Shown piece after piece: positions 1 to 6,618 of a DNA stretch of 8,191 nucleotides. The translations under genes and the position numbers were made by a program. Source of the stretch: Chromatiales bacterium (GTDB lineage: Bacteria; Pseudomonadota; Gammaproteobacteria; Chromatiales; Chromatiaceae); NCBI GenBank assembly GCA_022360595.1, contig JAKSCN010000157.1, positions 1 to 8,191 of the forward strand. Direction: 5' to 3'. The stretch's first letter is position 1, and each line of letters opens with the position of its first letter. The notes beneath the pieces are model-generated. The model was not told the origin of the DNA. It ran no database searches and saw only the letters and a list, made by a program, of their open reading frames with translations.

Positions 1-311
1 ATGGTCAGTCGCTGTTTCCAAAGCTCTTGGGTCATGTTGCGCTCATCATCATAGCCGCCGCCAGCTACGGCCCGATGGTAGCCAATAACGGAGTCGGATG
101 ATGCAATGCGTTGCACATCCAGGCGCATCCGGTCGATATTTTCCTGAAAGCTATTAGTGAGTCGCAGTAATTCTCCCGATATACGCTCGATGCTTTGCTT
201 GCGCAGCAGCGCATCGGCATCGTGATAGCTGTAGGCGGATATGCCCAGGACACCGATACCGGCAATCACAAACGCCAATAGGGCAAATCTGACGGGGAGG
301 GAGAATCTCAT
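1..311 (-). CDS. Membrane-anchored sensor protein, N-terminal part (cut by the window edge)
   Basis: Only the first 103 residues are in the window; the gene continues past base 1. ATG at 311-309 overlaps the TGA of the repeat protein gene upstream (ATGA), so the two are translationally coupled. Residues 9-26 form one hydrophobic segment after a short basic N-terminus, which fits a signal anchor. The following 75 residues are mostly helical and polar and should lie in the periplasm. The pattern DVQRIASSDSVIGYHRA, then GGGYDDE (84-90) and W98...RL, resembles the start of double-Cache sensor regions found in gammaproteobacterial histidine kinases, diguanylate cyclases and chemoreceptors. That similarity is from memory, not a search. 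The output domain is outside the window, so kinase, GGDEF/EAL or methyl-accepting type cannot be decided. Confidence 0.8.
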   Translation of the reverse strand, partial: MRFSLPVRFALLAFVIAGIGVLGISAYSYHDADALLRKQSIERISGELLRLTNSFQENIDRMRLDVQRIASSDSVIGYHRAVAGGGYDDERNMTQELWKQRLT

Positions 312-2047
312 AGTGGCGCCGCGTCTCTGTGCAGAAGGGTGTTCAACGCGTTAGCGATGCCCTCTAGGGCTTGCAAGATATCAGCGGGCGTTTTGCCTTT
401 CTGAAAAGGCACTCTCTGAACGGTCTTGGTGATGCCGAGAAAGACCTTGAATTCATTCAGCTCAGTCTCTATCAGACGAACCTGGTTGAAGACATCCGAG
501 AGGGTCACCCTTTCACCCGTGGCGAGTGCGATGTTGCGCCCGCCAAACATGCCGGCGCGTCGTTTGGCCGCAGCGATTAAATCCGCAAGCTCTTGGGTTT
601 TCCGCAATATATCCTGGGGTTCCGTACTGGGTTTGATGGCTGGTTTGAGCCAGGTCTCTGGTGGAATCGTCTCGCCCAGCGCTTCTGCAATGATTTGGAT
701 ATTCCATTGCGTGGCCAGTACTTCGCGATAGACATAGTTGGGGGTGTAGCCTTCCGATCCGAGAATGGTGTCCAACAGATTGGATATACGCTGCATCACC
801 AGAAATACGTCGCTGGGCTGCTTGTTTTCATACTCGTTTACTTGCGAGGCGGTTACCCATAATTCGGCGTCTGCCCCCTCCAGCCGATGAATAAGGGCCA
901 GTTCGTCGTCGAGGCGTAGAGCCAGGTCGAACACTTCCGAGGGAGTGATGGCGTGCTGCGGGGCGCTGGGTACGGTCAGGGGGCCGAGGTTTTGCTGCCG
1001 CCTTAATAGGTCGACTTTCTCGATGATCTCCAGCCCCTTGCTATACACGTGTTGGGGTTTCAGCCCGGGGATCAACAAAGCTTTGCGGGGCGGCACCTGA
1101 ATACCCCGCAGACGGCGGTACTGAATGAGCCGGTTGAGAATGTGTTCGCTGATGGAGAAGACCTGATTGGGCGTTTTTTTCAATGCCGAGCGATCATACT
1201 GCTGCAATGGCTGACCCAGGTCGAAGTTGGGCAGCAGTTGGGTAGCCCAAGTGGTGTTCTGGATGACGTCATCCGGGGTCTTTCCCTCTTGAAGCGTTGG
1301 ATCTGGAAATTGGCGTTCGAGTCCCAATCGGAACTGAATACTCTGCAACTCGGCCATGGTCACCCCCATGGCGTCGTATACATCGCTTGGGGTAATGACC
1401 CGCCTGGGTTGATTTGGCAACGTGAGCGGTTTCATCCACAGGTTGCGTTCGATATTTTGGATCTTACCCAGCAGTTGATGCACCGACTTGAGCGCGTGGT
1501 TTGGGAGCTTTCCCTGGGTGCGCGGCGGCTTAGGAATGTCCATCGGCAATCCCTGGCTGCGGCGTAAGAACCTTGCCAACTCAGTCACTTGTAAACTGCG
1601 TGTATAGACCTCAGACGGGGTAATGCCGCGCAGACCCAGTGTCTCCTCCATGGCGATTGAGACCTCTGAGAGGGCGGCGTAGACGTGGCTTGGTGTCTTG
1701 TTGTTAACCGGTTTTCGGGCTGTCTGAGCCTCGGTGATATCCCGGTGTTTGCCATCGAGCAGCAGAGCGAACTCCTGATGCAGTCGGGCAACAACGCTGA
1801 AGACCTCGTTAGGGGTGATATCGCGACCGGGGAAGCGAGGTACGGTAATCGCGCCGGTCTTAGCGATATTTGTCCTGTATCGATTGATTTTATTGAGTAT
1901 TTCCAACGCTTTTTGGAATACATGACGGGGCTCGCGTCCGGCCTCGACCTCTACGTGGGGCCATTCGGACGTGATTTGGTTCTCTTCGCGCAATTGGCGT
2001 ACATCATCAATCAGCAATTGAACCTGGGTGTAGACGTCATTTGGGGT
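308..2047 (-). repeat. Hierarchical protein repeat: four blocks of four TPxxVY/F units
   Basis: The motif proline (or its equivalent) falls at residues 56, 94, 133, 173 / 198, 236, 274, 312 / 347, 385, 423, 465 / 490, 531, 570, 608. Most steps are 38-42 residues, but the step from unit 4 to the next block is short (25, 35, 25), so blocks recur every 142-149 residues. Units of the same rank resemble each other. Second units often have H before V (EPRHVF, LPNHAL, KPQHVY; EPQDIL is the exception). Second-to-third linkers of blocks 1-3 share an [IL]T[VL]P...ITP[NS][DE]V pattern (ITVPRFPGRDITPNEVF, LTLPNQPRRVITPSDVY, LTVPSAPQHAITPSEVF). The last block is the most degenerate (TLSDVF, TPADIL). These counts are read directly from the translation. 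T-P-x-[ED] is a typical helix N-cap, so each unit may be one helix and each block a four-helix bundle (inference). Confidence 0.85.
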
Positions 2048-2209
2048 TTTCTCCGCGGCTACAGCGATGCAGAAGGGGGAAGCGATTGCCAGCCAGACGG
2101 CAACGGCTATAATCGCCGTGCTTTTGGTGGCTCTGATCCTGTTGACTGTTTTGACGCCGATTTGTTGGCAAAATGGAGCAAAATGGACGGTGCTTCGTAT
2201 TATTCTCAT
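308..2209 (-). CDS. Exported tandem-repeat protein of unknown function (16 TPxxVY/F units)
   Basis: This 633-residue protein has a basic N-terminus, a hydrophobic stretch at about residues 31-49 and a likely signal peptidase site after AVA (49-51), so the mature protein should start near AEKTPNDVY and be periplasmic or secreted. The rest consists of about sixteen units. Each opens with a [KI]-T-P-[NS]-[DE]-V-[YF] motif and continues with about 20 helix-forming residues and a proline-rich linker. No catalytic motif, further membrane segment or cysteine-rich region is visible. I do not recognise the family. The start is uncertain: ATG 2209 is preceded by GTTGTAAAAA with no Shine-Dalgarno sequence, while a perfect AAGGAGGTG lies about 40 bases upstream at 2257-2249 with in-frame stops between. 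The stop overlaps the sensor gene by 4 bases, suggesting the two proteins act together, perhaps as a ligand-binding or scaffold partner of the sensor (inference). Confidence 0.88.
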   Translation of the reverse strand: MRIIRSTVHFAPFCQQIGVKTVNRIRATKSTAIIAVAVWLAIASPFCIAVAAEKTPNDVYTQVQLLIDDVRQLREENQITSEWPHVEVEAGREPRHVFQKALEILNKINRYRTNIAKTGAITVPRFPGRDITPNEVFSVVARLHQEFALLLDGKHRDITEAQTARKPVNNKTPSHVYAALSEVSIAMEETLGLRGITPSEVYTRSLQVTELARFLRRSQGLPMDIPKPPRTQGKLPNHALKSVHQLLGKIQNIERNLWMKPLTLPNQPRRVITPSDVYDAMGVTMAELQSIQFRLGLERQFPDPTLQEGKTPDDVIQNTTWATQLLPNFDLGQPLQQYDRSALKKTPNQVFSISEHILNRLIQYRRLRGIQVPPRKALLIPGLKPQHVYSKGLEIIEKVDLLRRQQNLGPLTVPSAPQHAITPSEVFDLALRLDDELALIHRLEGADAELWVTASQVNEYENKQPSDVFLVMQRISNLLDTILGSEGYTPNYVYREVLATQWNIQIIAEALGETIPPETWLKPAIKPSTEPQDILRKTQELADLIAAAKRRAGMFGGRNIALATGERVTLSDVFNQVRLIETELNEFKVFLGITKTVQRVPFQKGKTPADILQALEGIANALNTLLHRDAAPL

Positions 2210-2230
2210 TTTTTACAACTGCCTGTTTTT

Positions 2231-2383
2231 CTACTTTTTCGGTACCGCCACCTCCTTGTGCATATTCATTGTTATCGGCGTGTCCCCATCAGTTTTAAGC
2301 ATAATCTCCATGGGGTATTGGGATTTTGTGATGAGATCTCGTTCCCCTCCCTGGCCGCCAGCCAGGCAAGCATCACAATCCAC
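2231..2383 (-). CDS. Possible small ORF upstream of the repeat protein (50 codons)
   Basis: A minus-strand frame is open from a TAA near 2430 to the TAG at 2233-2231. With a GTG start at 2383 it encodes 50 residues that begin VDCDACLAGGQGGERD and end HKEVAVPKK. An internal ATG at 2311 would give 26 residues. The composition looks protein-like: polar, with two early cysteines and a basic end. No candidate start has a good ribosome binding site. The ORF lies 21 bases before the ATG of the repeat gene and in the same frame, but a TAG and a TAA separate them, so it is not an extension of that protein. It could be a leader peptide, a small secreted or regulatory protein, a decayed gene end, or chance. 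I do not recognise it. Confidence 0.25.
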   Translation of the reverse strand: MDCDACLAGGQGGERDLITKSQYPMEIMLKTDGDTPITMNMHKEVAVPKK

Positions 2384-2397
2384 GATTCGACTATAAA

Positions 2398-2427
2398 ATA
2401 ATATTTGTTCGTTGTGTAATGAATTAA
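2398..2427 (-). promoter_or_regulatory. Candidate promoter for the repeat protein-sensor unit
   Basis: On the minus strand TTAATT (2427-2422) and TATTAT (2403-2398) are 18 bases apart, in the most AT-rich part of the gap. The -10 matches the sigma70 consensus at five of six positions, but the -35 only at three. Transcription would start near 2391 and give a leader of about 180 bases that contains the possible small ORF. Judged by eye only. Confidence 0.25.
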
Positions 2428-2450
2428 TAGATTAAGGCTGGCCAATGCTG

Positions 2451-2579
2451 CTAGGGCCTGTTAACCCTAAGTTGTGGATAAAAAAACTGCAGCTTTTCCC
2501 CAATCTGCCGAAGAGCTGTTCTACATGTTTCCCTGCGATATCTCCCTGGGCCCGGCAGTTGCTGGATGAGGTGGTTTAT
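2451..2579 (-). pseudogene. Possible fossil gene end or insertion-sequence terminus
   Basis: A minus-strand frame of 42 codons ends at TAG 2453-2451 and reads like a basic protein tail: HLIQQLPGPGRYRRE, then LRQIGEKLQFFYPQL, then VNRP. An in-frame TGA at 2582-2580 interrupts it. Beyond the TGA the frame stays open back to about 2640 (KKTHLFTADRNHH). There is no start codon or ribosome binding site. The end of the frame coincides with a CTAGGGCCTGTTAACCC sequence that looks like an insertion-sequence tip, as when a transposase gene runs into its terminal repeat. No second copy of that tip was found in the window. This may be a remnant of a mobile element or a shared intergenic element; chance is not excluded. 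Confidence 0.25.
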
Positions 2580-2639
2580 TCAGTGGTGGTTACGGTCGGC
2601 AGTGAAGAGGTGGGTTTTCTTCAAGGATTTGTCATTATA

Positions 2640-2666
2640 GATTTTTTGTGCGATGCACAAAAAATC
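2640..2666. promoter_or_regulatory. Perfect 12+12 base inverted repeat upstream of pta
   Basis: GATTTTTTGTGC (2640-2651) and its exact complement GCACAAAAAATC (2655-2666) flank a GAT spacer. It sits 114 bases before the pta start and directly upstream of the candidate -10 at 2671-2676, covering the -35 position, which fits an operator for a dimeric regulator. It does not match the usual CRP (TGTGA-N6-TCACA) or FNR (TTGAT-N4-ATCAA) sites. With only four G/C pairs per arm, a 3-base loop and no following T-run it is a poor terminator. The regulator is unknown. Confidence 0.5.
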
Positions 2667-2667
2667 T

Positions 2668-2676
2668 TGCTAAGAT
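2668..2676 (+). promoter_or_regulatory. Candidate extended -10 promoter of pta-ackA
   Basis: TGCTAAGAT fits the extended -10 form TGnTAnnnT. The only -35-like hexamer is TTGTGC at 2646-2651, with a long 19-base spacer and lying inside the perfect inverted repeat. A transcript would start near 2683 and carry a leader of about 100 bases. The weak -35 would suit a promoter that depends on an activator. Confidence 0.3.
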
Positions 2677-2780
2677 TCCTGTCATACTTATCTGATCCAA
2701 TGTCGGCCTATTCTGGCGATTGTTGAAGGCGTGTTGAGTAGCATTTTCCGCTGCGACAGGCCGATTTCAAAAGAGGTTTT

Positions 2781-4877
2781 ATGTTTAGAAGTGTTTATAT
2801 CGCGGGTGCGGAGCCTGGCAGCGGTAAATCGATCGTTGTGCTCGGTATGATGGAGATGCTGAAGTCTCTCACAGAGAAAGTGGGTTTCTTCCGCCCTGTG
2901 GTGCCTGAAAACGGCGGGAAGGATGCCCTGATTCATCTCATCTCTACCCGCTATCAAATCGATCTTCCCCCGGATGCCTTCTACGGGGTGACGGATGAGG
3001 TGGCGCGTAACTTCCTCTCGGAGGGACGTTATGAAGCCCTGTTGAAACGGATTATCAATAAATACAAAAATCTTGAACGCCAGATGGACGTGGTGCTCTG
3101 TGCCGGCACCGACTTTGCGGATATCACTTCCGCGCTGGAGTTGGACTTCAATGCTGATCTGGCTAATAACTTCGGTTGCCTGCTGCTACCGGTGATCAAA
3201 GGCTTGGGGCGCTCTACCCGGGAAGTTGTCGACGCGGTGCGCGTGTTGGAAGAGTCGCTGGAAGATCGTGGCTGTGAACTGCTGGGGGCGATGGTCAATC
3301 GTGTCTGCCCTGATGAGATGGAGAAGATTGCAGCCGGTCTGGAGTCCGCATCCATGCAATCGGTGCCTTTCTACCTGCTGCCCGAATTCCGGGCGCTGGA
3401 GAAGCCTACGGTTGGCGAGATCGCCAGAACGTTGGGCTTGGAGACCTTCAGCGGCGATCAAGAGGGGCTCAACTACGAGGTAAACAGCTACAAAGTGGCG
3501 GCGATGGAGGTGCCGGACTTTCTCGATCGTATTGAAGAGGGCTGCATGGTTATCACCCCGGGTGACCGCTCGGATATTATCCTCGGCACTCTGATCGCCG
3601 ACGCCTCCACCAACTATCCGAAAGTCTCAGGCTTGCTACTTACCGGTGGTATGCAGCCGGCCAAGCAGCTTAGTCTGCTGCTGGAGGGGATCAGTAAATC
3701 CCGTGTGCCGATTTTGACCTCCCCCTGGGATACCTTTAACTCAGCGCTGAAGGTCAATGATGTGGAGGGTAGTATCCTCCCCACGGATGATCGTAAAATC
3801 GCCGCCGCCTTGGGGGTGTTCGAGAGCAGCGTTGATCAGCAGTCGCTGCAGGAGACGATTACCAGTGTCAGCCCCATGCGTCGCATGACACCGATCATGT
3901 TCGAGTATGAGCTGATTCAGCGGGCCAAATCCCAGCGCCGGCACATCGTGCTGCCTGAGGGTTTTGATGAGCGTGTGCTGCGTGCCGCGGAAATTCTAAA
4001 ACTGCGTGATGTAGTCGATATCTCCCTGCTGGGTAAGGAGGAGAAGATCCTCACCAAGATTACTGCACTTGGCTTGAAGCTGGACGATATCCCAATTATC
4101 GATCCCCACACCTCGGAGTGGCGTCAGCAGTTTGCCGATACCTATTATGAGCTAAGAAAACACAAAGGTATCTCGCCAGAGTTCGCCTACGACACCATGG
4201 CCGATGTCAGCTACTTTGGCACCATGATGGTTCACCACGGTTATGCCGATGGGATGGTGTCCGGTGCGGCCCACACCACCCAGCATACGATTCGACCCTC
4301 CTTTGAGATTATCCGCACCAAGCCGGGCTGCTCGTTGGTCTCCAGTGTCTTCTTCATGTGTTTGGAGAATAAGGTACTGGTCTACGGTGACTGTGCGATC
4401 AACCCCAATCCGAATGCCGAGCAACTGGCGGAGATTGCGATCAGCTCTACGGAAACGGCCGCGATCTTCGGTATCGATCCGCGTACCGCGATGCTCTCTT
4501 ACTCCACCGGTGAATCGGGTAAAGGGGCCGATGTTGAGATTGTCCGCACGGCGGCCAAGCTGGCCAACAAACAACGCCCGGATCTTAAAATCGTTGGGCC
4601 GATTCAGTACGATGCCGCTGTTGACGCCGGTGTGGCTCGCTCCAAAATGCCCAACAGTGAGGTTGCCGGACAGGCGACAGTGCTGATCTTTCCAGATCTC
4701 AATACCGGCAATAACACCTACAAAGCGGTGCAGCGCTCCGCCAATGCAGTCGCCGTTGGCCCGGTGATTCAAGGGTTGAATAAACCGGTCAACGACTTAA
4801 GCCGTGGTTGTACAGTGACCGACATTGTCAATACCGTGGCAATTACCGCTATTCAAGCTCAGGATGGTGAATCATGA
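2781..4877 (+). CDS. pta: Phosphate acetyltransferase (long, three-domain form)
   Basis: Catalyses acetyl-CoA + phosphate to acetyl phosphate + CoA, reversibly, in the cytoplasm; with AckA it forms the acetate/ATP branch. The 698 residues match the long E. coli-type Pta (about 714). Domains in order: an N-terminal BioD-like P-loop domain (GAEPGSGKS, residues 9-17; to about 215), a DRTGG-type domain (about 220-335; GDRSDI at 261-266 and LTGG at 287-290), and the C-terminal PTA catalytic domain (about 370-695). The catalytic part has SYSTGESGKG (573-582), GPIQYDAA (606-613) and the PNSEVAG...FPDLNTGN stretch (624-644). Ser674, Arg675 and Asp681 in NDLSRGCTVTD correspond to the active-site Ser309, Arg310 and Asp316 of the Methanosarcina thermophila enzyme. 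AAGAGG at 2771-2776 supports the ATG at 2781. The stop overlaps the ackA start (ATGA). In E. coli the N-terminal region mediates metabolite control; the same is likely here. Confidence 0.98.
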   Translation: MFRSVYIAGAEPGSGKSIVVLGMMEMLKSLTEKVGFFRPVVPENGGKDALIHLISTRYQIDLPPDAFYGVTDEVARNFLSEGRYEALLKRIINKYKNLERQMDVVLCAGTDFADITSALELDFNADLANNFGCLLLPVIKGLGRSTREVVDAVRVLEESLEDRGCELLGAMVNRVCPDEMEKIAAGLESASMQSVPFYLLPEFRALEKPTVGEIARTLGLETFSGDQEGLNYEVNSYKVAAMEVPDFLDRIEEGCMVITPGDRSDIILGTLIADASTNYPKVSGLLLTGGMQPAKQLSLLLEGISKSRVPILTSPWDTFNSALKVNDVEGSILPTDDRKIAAALGVFESSVDQQSLQETITSVSPMRRMTPIMFEYELIQRAKSQRRHIVLPEGFDERVLRAAEILKLRDVVDISLLGKEEKILTKITALGLKLDDIPIIDPHTSEWRQQFADTYYELRKHKGISPEFAYDTMADVSYFGTMMVHHGYADGMVSGAAHTTQHTIRPSFEIIRTKPGCSLVSSVFFMCLENKVLVYGDCAINPNPNAEQLAEIAISSTETAAIFGIDPRTAMLSYSTGESGKGADVEIVRTAAKLANKQRPDLKIVGPIQYDAAVDAGVARSKMPNSEVAGQATVLIFPDLNTGNNTYKAVQRSANAVAVGPVIQGLNKPVNDLSRGCTVTDIVNTVAITAIQAQDGES

Positions 4878-6070
4878 AAGTGCTGGTCATCAACACCGGT
4901 AGCTCATCGATCAAATACAAGCTGTTTGACATGACAGACCAGCGGGCGCTGGCGGCAGGTCTCTTGGAACGTATTGGTGAGAGTGGCAGCCATCTGGTTC
5001 AGCGCTGGGGTAGTGAAGAGGATGAACAGACCCTGGAACTCAACTGTAATGCGGCCGATCATCAACAAGGTATGGCCGTGATTGTCGAGCAGATGCAGCA
5101 GACTGGTGTATTGGGTTCGGCGGATGAACTGGCTGCGGTGGGGCATCGTGTCGTGCACGGTGGTGAAGTGTTCAGCCAGCCGGTACGTATCGATCAACAG
5201 GTGATCGATGTCATCAGGGAGATGGTCCCCCTGGCGCCACTGCACAACCCGGCCAATTTGGAAGGGATCGAAGTGGCTATGTCCCTCTATCCCAATGTGC
5301 CGCAGATTGGCGTGTTCGACACCGCATTCCACCAGACCATGCCTGCAGAGGCCTATCGATATGCGCTTCCTGAAACGATTTACAAAAAGCACAAGGTGCG
5401 CCGTTACGGCTTTCATGGCAGCTCCCACAGCTATGTAGCCAAGCAGGCGGCCGGGCATTTAGGCAAACCACTGTCAGAGCTTAACCTGATCACCGTGCAT
5501 CTGGGCAATGGCTGTAGCGCTACGGCTATAAGAGACGGTTGCAGTGTCGATACCACGATGGGAATGACACCGCTGGAAGGCTTGGTGATGGGCACCCGTT
5601 GCGGTGACCTGGATCCCGCTATTCATTTCTACCTGGAGCGTGAGGCCAATATCTCACCTACTGAGCTGGAGCGTCTGCTCAATAAAGAGAGTGGTCTGAA
5701 GGGGATCTGCGGTGTGGGTGATATGCGTGAGGTGAGTGAGCTGGCGGCGGCTGGCAATGCAGAGGCTCAGTTGGCGCGCGCGCTGTTTATCTACCGCATG
5801 AAAAAATACATCGGCGCCTACTACGCAGTGCTTGGTCGTGTCGATGCCATTGTCTTTACCGGGGGGATTGGCGAGAACGACGCGGCAGCCCGTGCCGGTA
5901 TCTGTGCTGATCTGGAGTCGATGGGGATTGTCGTCGATCAGGCCAAAAACAGTGCCAAGCAGACAGGTGTTAAGGCTTTCAATGGAGAGCAGGGCGCTGT
6001 GGCGCTGTTGGTAATCCCCACCGATGAGGAGCTGGAGATTGCGTTGAACTGTAAGGCGTTGATCAATTAG
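4874..6070 (+). CDS. ackA: Acetate kinase
   Basis: Converts acetyl phosphate + ADP to acetate + ATP (reversible), the second step after Pta, in the cytoplasm. The protein has 398 residues against about 400 in E. coli. Both family signatures are present: VLVINTGSSSIK (3-14) and YGFHGSSHSYVA (178-189). Known active-site residues of the M. thermophila enzyme are all conserved with a one-residue offset: Asn7, Arg92, Asp149 (in GVFDTAFH), His181, Arg242 (in MGTRCGD) and Glu385. The nucleotide-binding HLGNGCS (209-215) and FTGGIGEND (328-336) loops are intact, so the enzyme should be active. The ATG at 4874 overlaps the pta TGA, and GGATGGTGA lies just upstream, so translation is coupled. A terminator follows about 80 bases after the stop. 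Confidence 0.98.
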   Translation: MKVLVINTGSSSIKYKLFDMTDQRALAAGLLERIGESGSHLVQRWGSEEDEQTLELNCNAADHQQGMAVIVEQMQQTGVLGSADELAAVGHRVVHGGEVFSQPVRIDQQVIDVIREMVPLAPLHNPANLEGIEVAMSLYPNVPQIGVFDTAFHQTMPAEAYRYALPETIYKKHKVRRYGFHGSSHSYVAKQAAGHLGKPLSELNLITVHLGNGCSATAIRDGCSVDTTMGMTPLEGLVMGTRCGDLDPAIHFYLEREANISPTELERLLNKESGLKGICGVGDMREVSELAAAGNAEAQLARALFIYRMKKYIGAYYAVLGRVDAIVFTGGIGENDAAARAGICADLESMGIVVDQAKNSAKQTGVKAFNGEQGAVALLVIPTDEELEIALNCKALIN

Positions 6071-6147
6071 GCGGTATTTGAGCCCCATATATACGCCCCT
6101 GCCTTTGCTAGATGCCTTGTCAATCTATTGATAACCAAACCCACTAG

Positions 6148-6182
6148 AAGGGGCGCAGTTTTTCACTGTGTCCCTTATTTTT
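6148..6182 (+). terminator. Intrinsic terminator of pta-ackA
   Basis: AAGGGGCGCAG (6148-6158) pairs with CTGTGTCCCTT (6166-6176) over 11 pairs, two of them G-U, around a 7-base loop (TTTTTCA). ATTTTTG follows at once. It lies 78 bases after the ackA stop. Confidence 0.8.
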
Positions 6183-6314
6183 GTTGGGTGTTTAATTTAA
6201 AAATAAAAGCTGACTGAGTTCACTTCGTCAGTGAATCAATGATAATTGAAAACTGGCAGTTTGAACTTTTGCACTGCTGGGATTCAAGGAATTAAAACCG
6301 CATATAGCTCCTAA
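6183..6314. other. AT-rich spacer, no gene seen
   Basis: This stretch between the ackA terminator and the gene remnant is AT-rich. It holds a small inverted repeat, TTCACT (6219-6224) and AGTGAA (6230-6235). A short plus-strand frame (about 6258-6357; LLGFKELKPH...ILEFKE) has no start site and is probably chance or part of the remnant. No convincing promoter was found, although one is needed for the 6619 gene. Confidence 0.4.
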
Positions 6315-6609
6315 GTTTTATTGGATACTGAAGGCAATTTTGGAATTCAAAGAATAAAAGAAATAGGCAGCGGCTTAGGTGGAGTGGCAAACCTTCCAAT
6401 GGCTACTGATTATCAACAAAATAATTGCGGTGGGTTTCAGTCCGCTGCTGCATCTATTCCGGTATGGTTTATGAGGCAGGATTGGCTCTGTCTATTGGCA
6501 CACCAGAAGTTGGGTGACAGGAACTTATACAGATGCTGTTTTCAGTACAAGTGTTCTTGGCGATGTTGGTCGTTGGATTGGTTTGACAGCCTACGATGTT
6601 TTGCACTAG
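6315..6609 (+). pseudogene. Frameshifted gene remnant upstream of the small membrane protein
   Basis: Protein-like sequence runs through three frames in turn. The first starts after a TAA at 6312-6314 and reads LDTEGNFGIQRIKEIGSGLG then GVANLPMATDYQQNNCGGFQ, to about 6450. The second reads YSGMVYEAGLALSIGTPEVG and stops at TGA 6515-6517. The third reads VTGTYTDAVFSTSVLGDVGR then WIGLTAYDVLH and ends at TAG 6607-6609. Adding one base near 6450-6458 and one to the GGG at 6512-6514 would join them into about 97 glycine-rich residues. Staying in the first frame gives C/W/F-rich nonsense, as expected out of frame. No start codon with a ribosome binding site is seen, so the 5' part is lost. I do not recognise the family. 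Two single-base sequencing errors would produce the same picture. Confidence 0.45.
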
Positions 6610-6618
6610 GGAGGATAC

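Noticed and set aside
308..2047. CRISPR array or DNA-level tandem repeat in the repeat gene
   Set aside because: The repetition is at protein level only; the DNA of the units has diverged and shows no identical repeats or uniform spacers.
2350..2366. CCTGGC-CGCCA-GCCAGG hairpin in the gap
   Set aside because: Only six pairs and no T-run on either strand; too common to call a terminator or operator.
1685..2401. 238-codon plus-strand ORF opposite the repeat protein
   Set aside because: It is antisense to the repeat protein, whose regular motif spacing proves the minus-strand frame. The long plus frame is a shadow of the repeats.
2445..2726. 93-codon plus-strand ORF beginning MLLGPVNPKLW
   Set aside because: It runs through the perfect inverted repeat and the candidate pta promoter, has an unconvincing composition, and overlaps the minus-strand frame that reads more like protein. 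It looks like a chance frame.
4152..4772. 206-codon minus-strand ORF inside pta
   Set aside because: It is antisense to the conserved catalytic domain of Pta, has no ribosome site and a His/Arg/Gly-rich composition typical of a shadow frame.
6094..6155. CGCCCCT...AGGGGCG inverted repeat after ackA
   Set aside because: The arms match over seven bases but the loop is 48 bases. The second arm is better used in the 11-pair hairpin at 6148-6176, which has the T-run.
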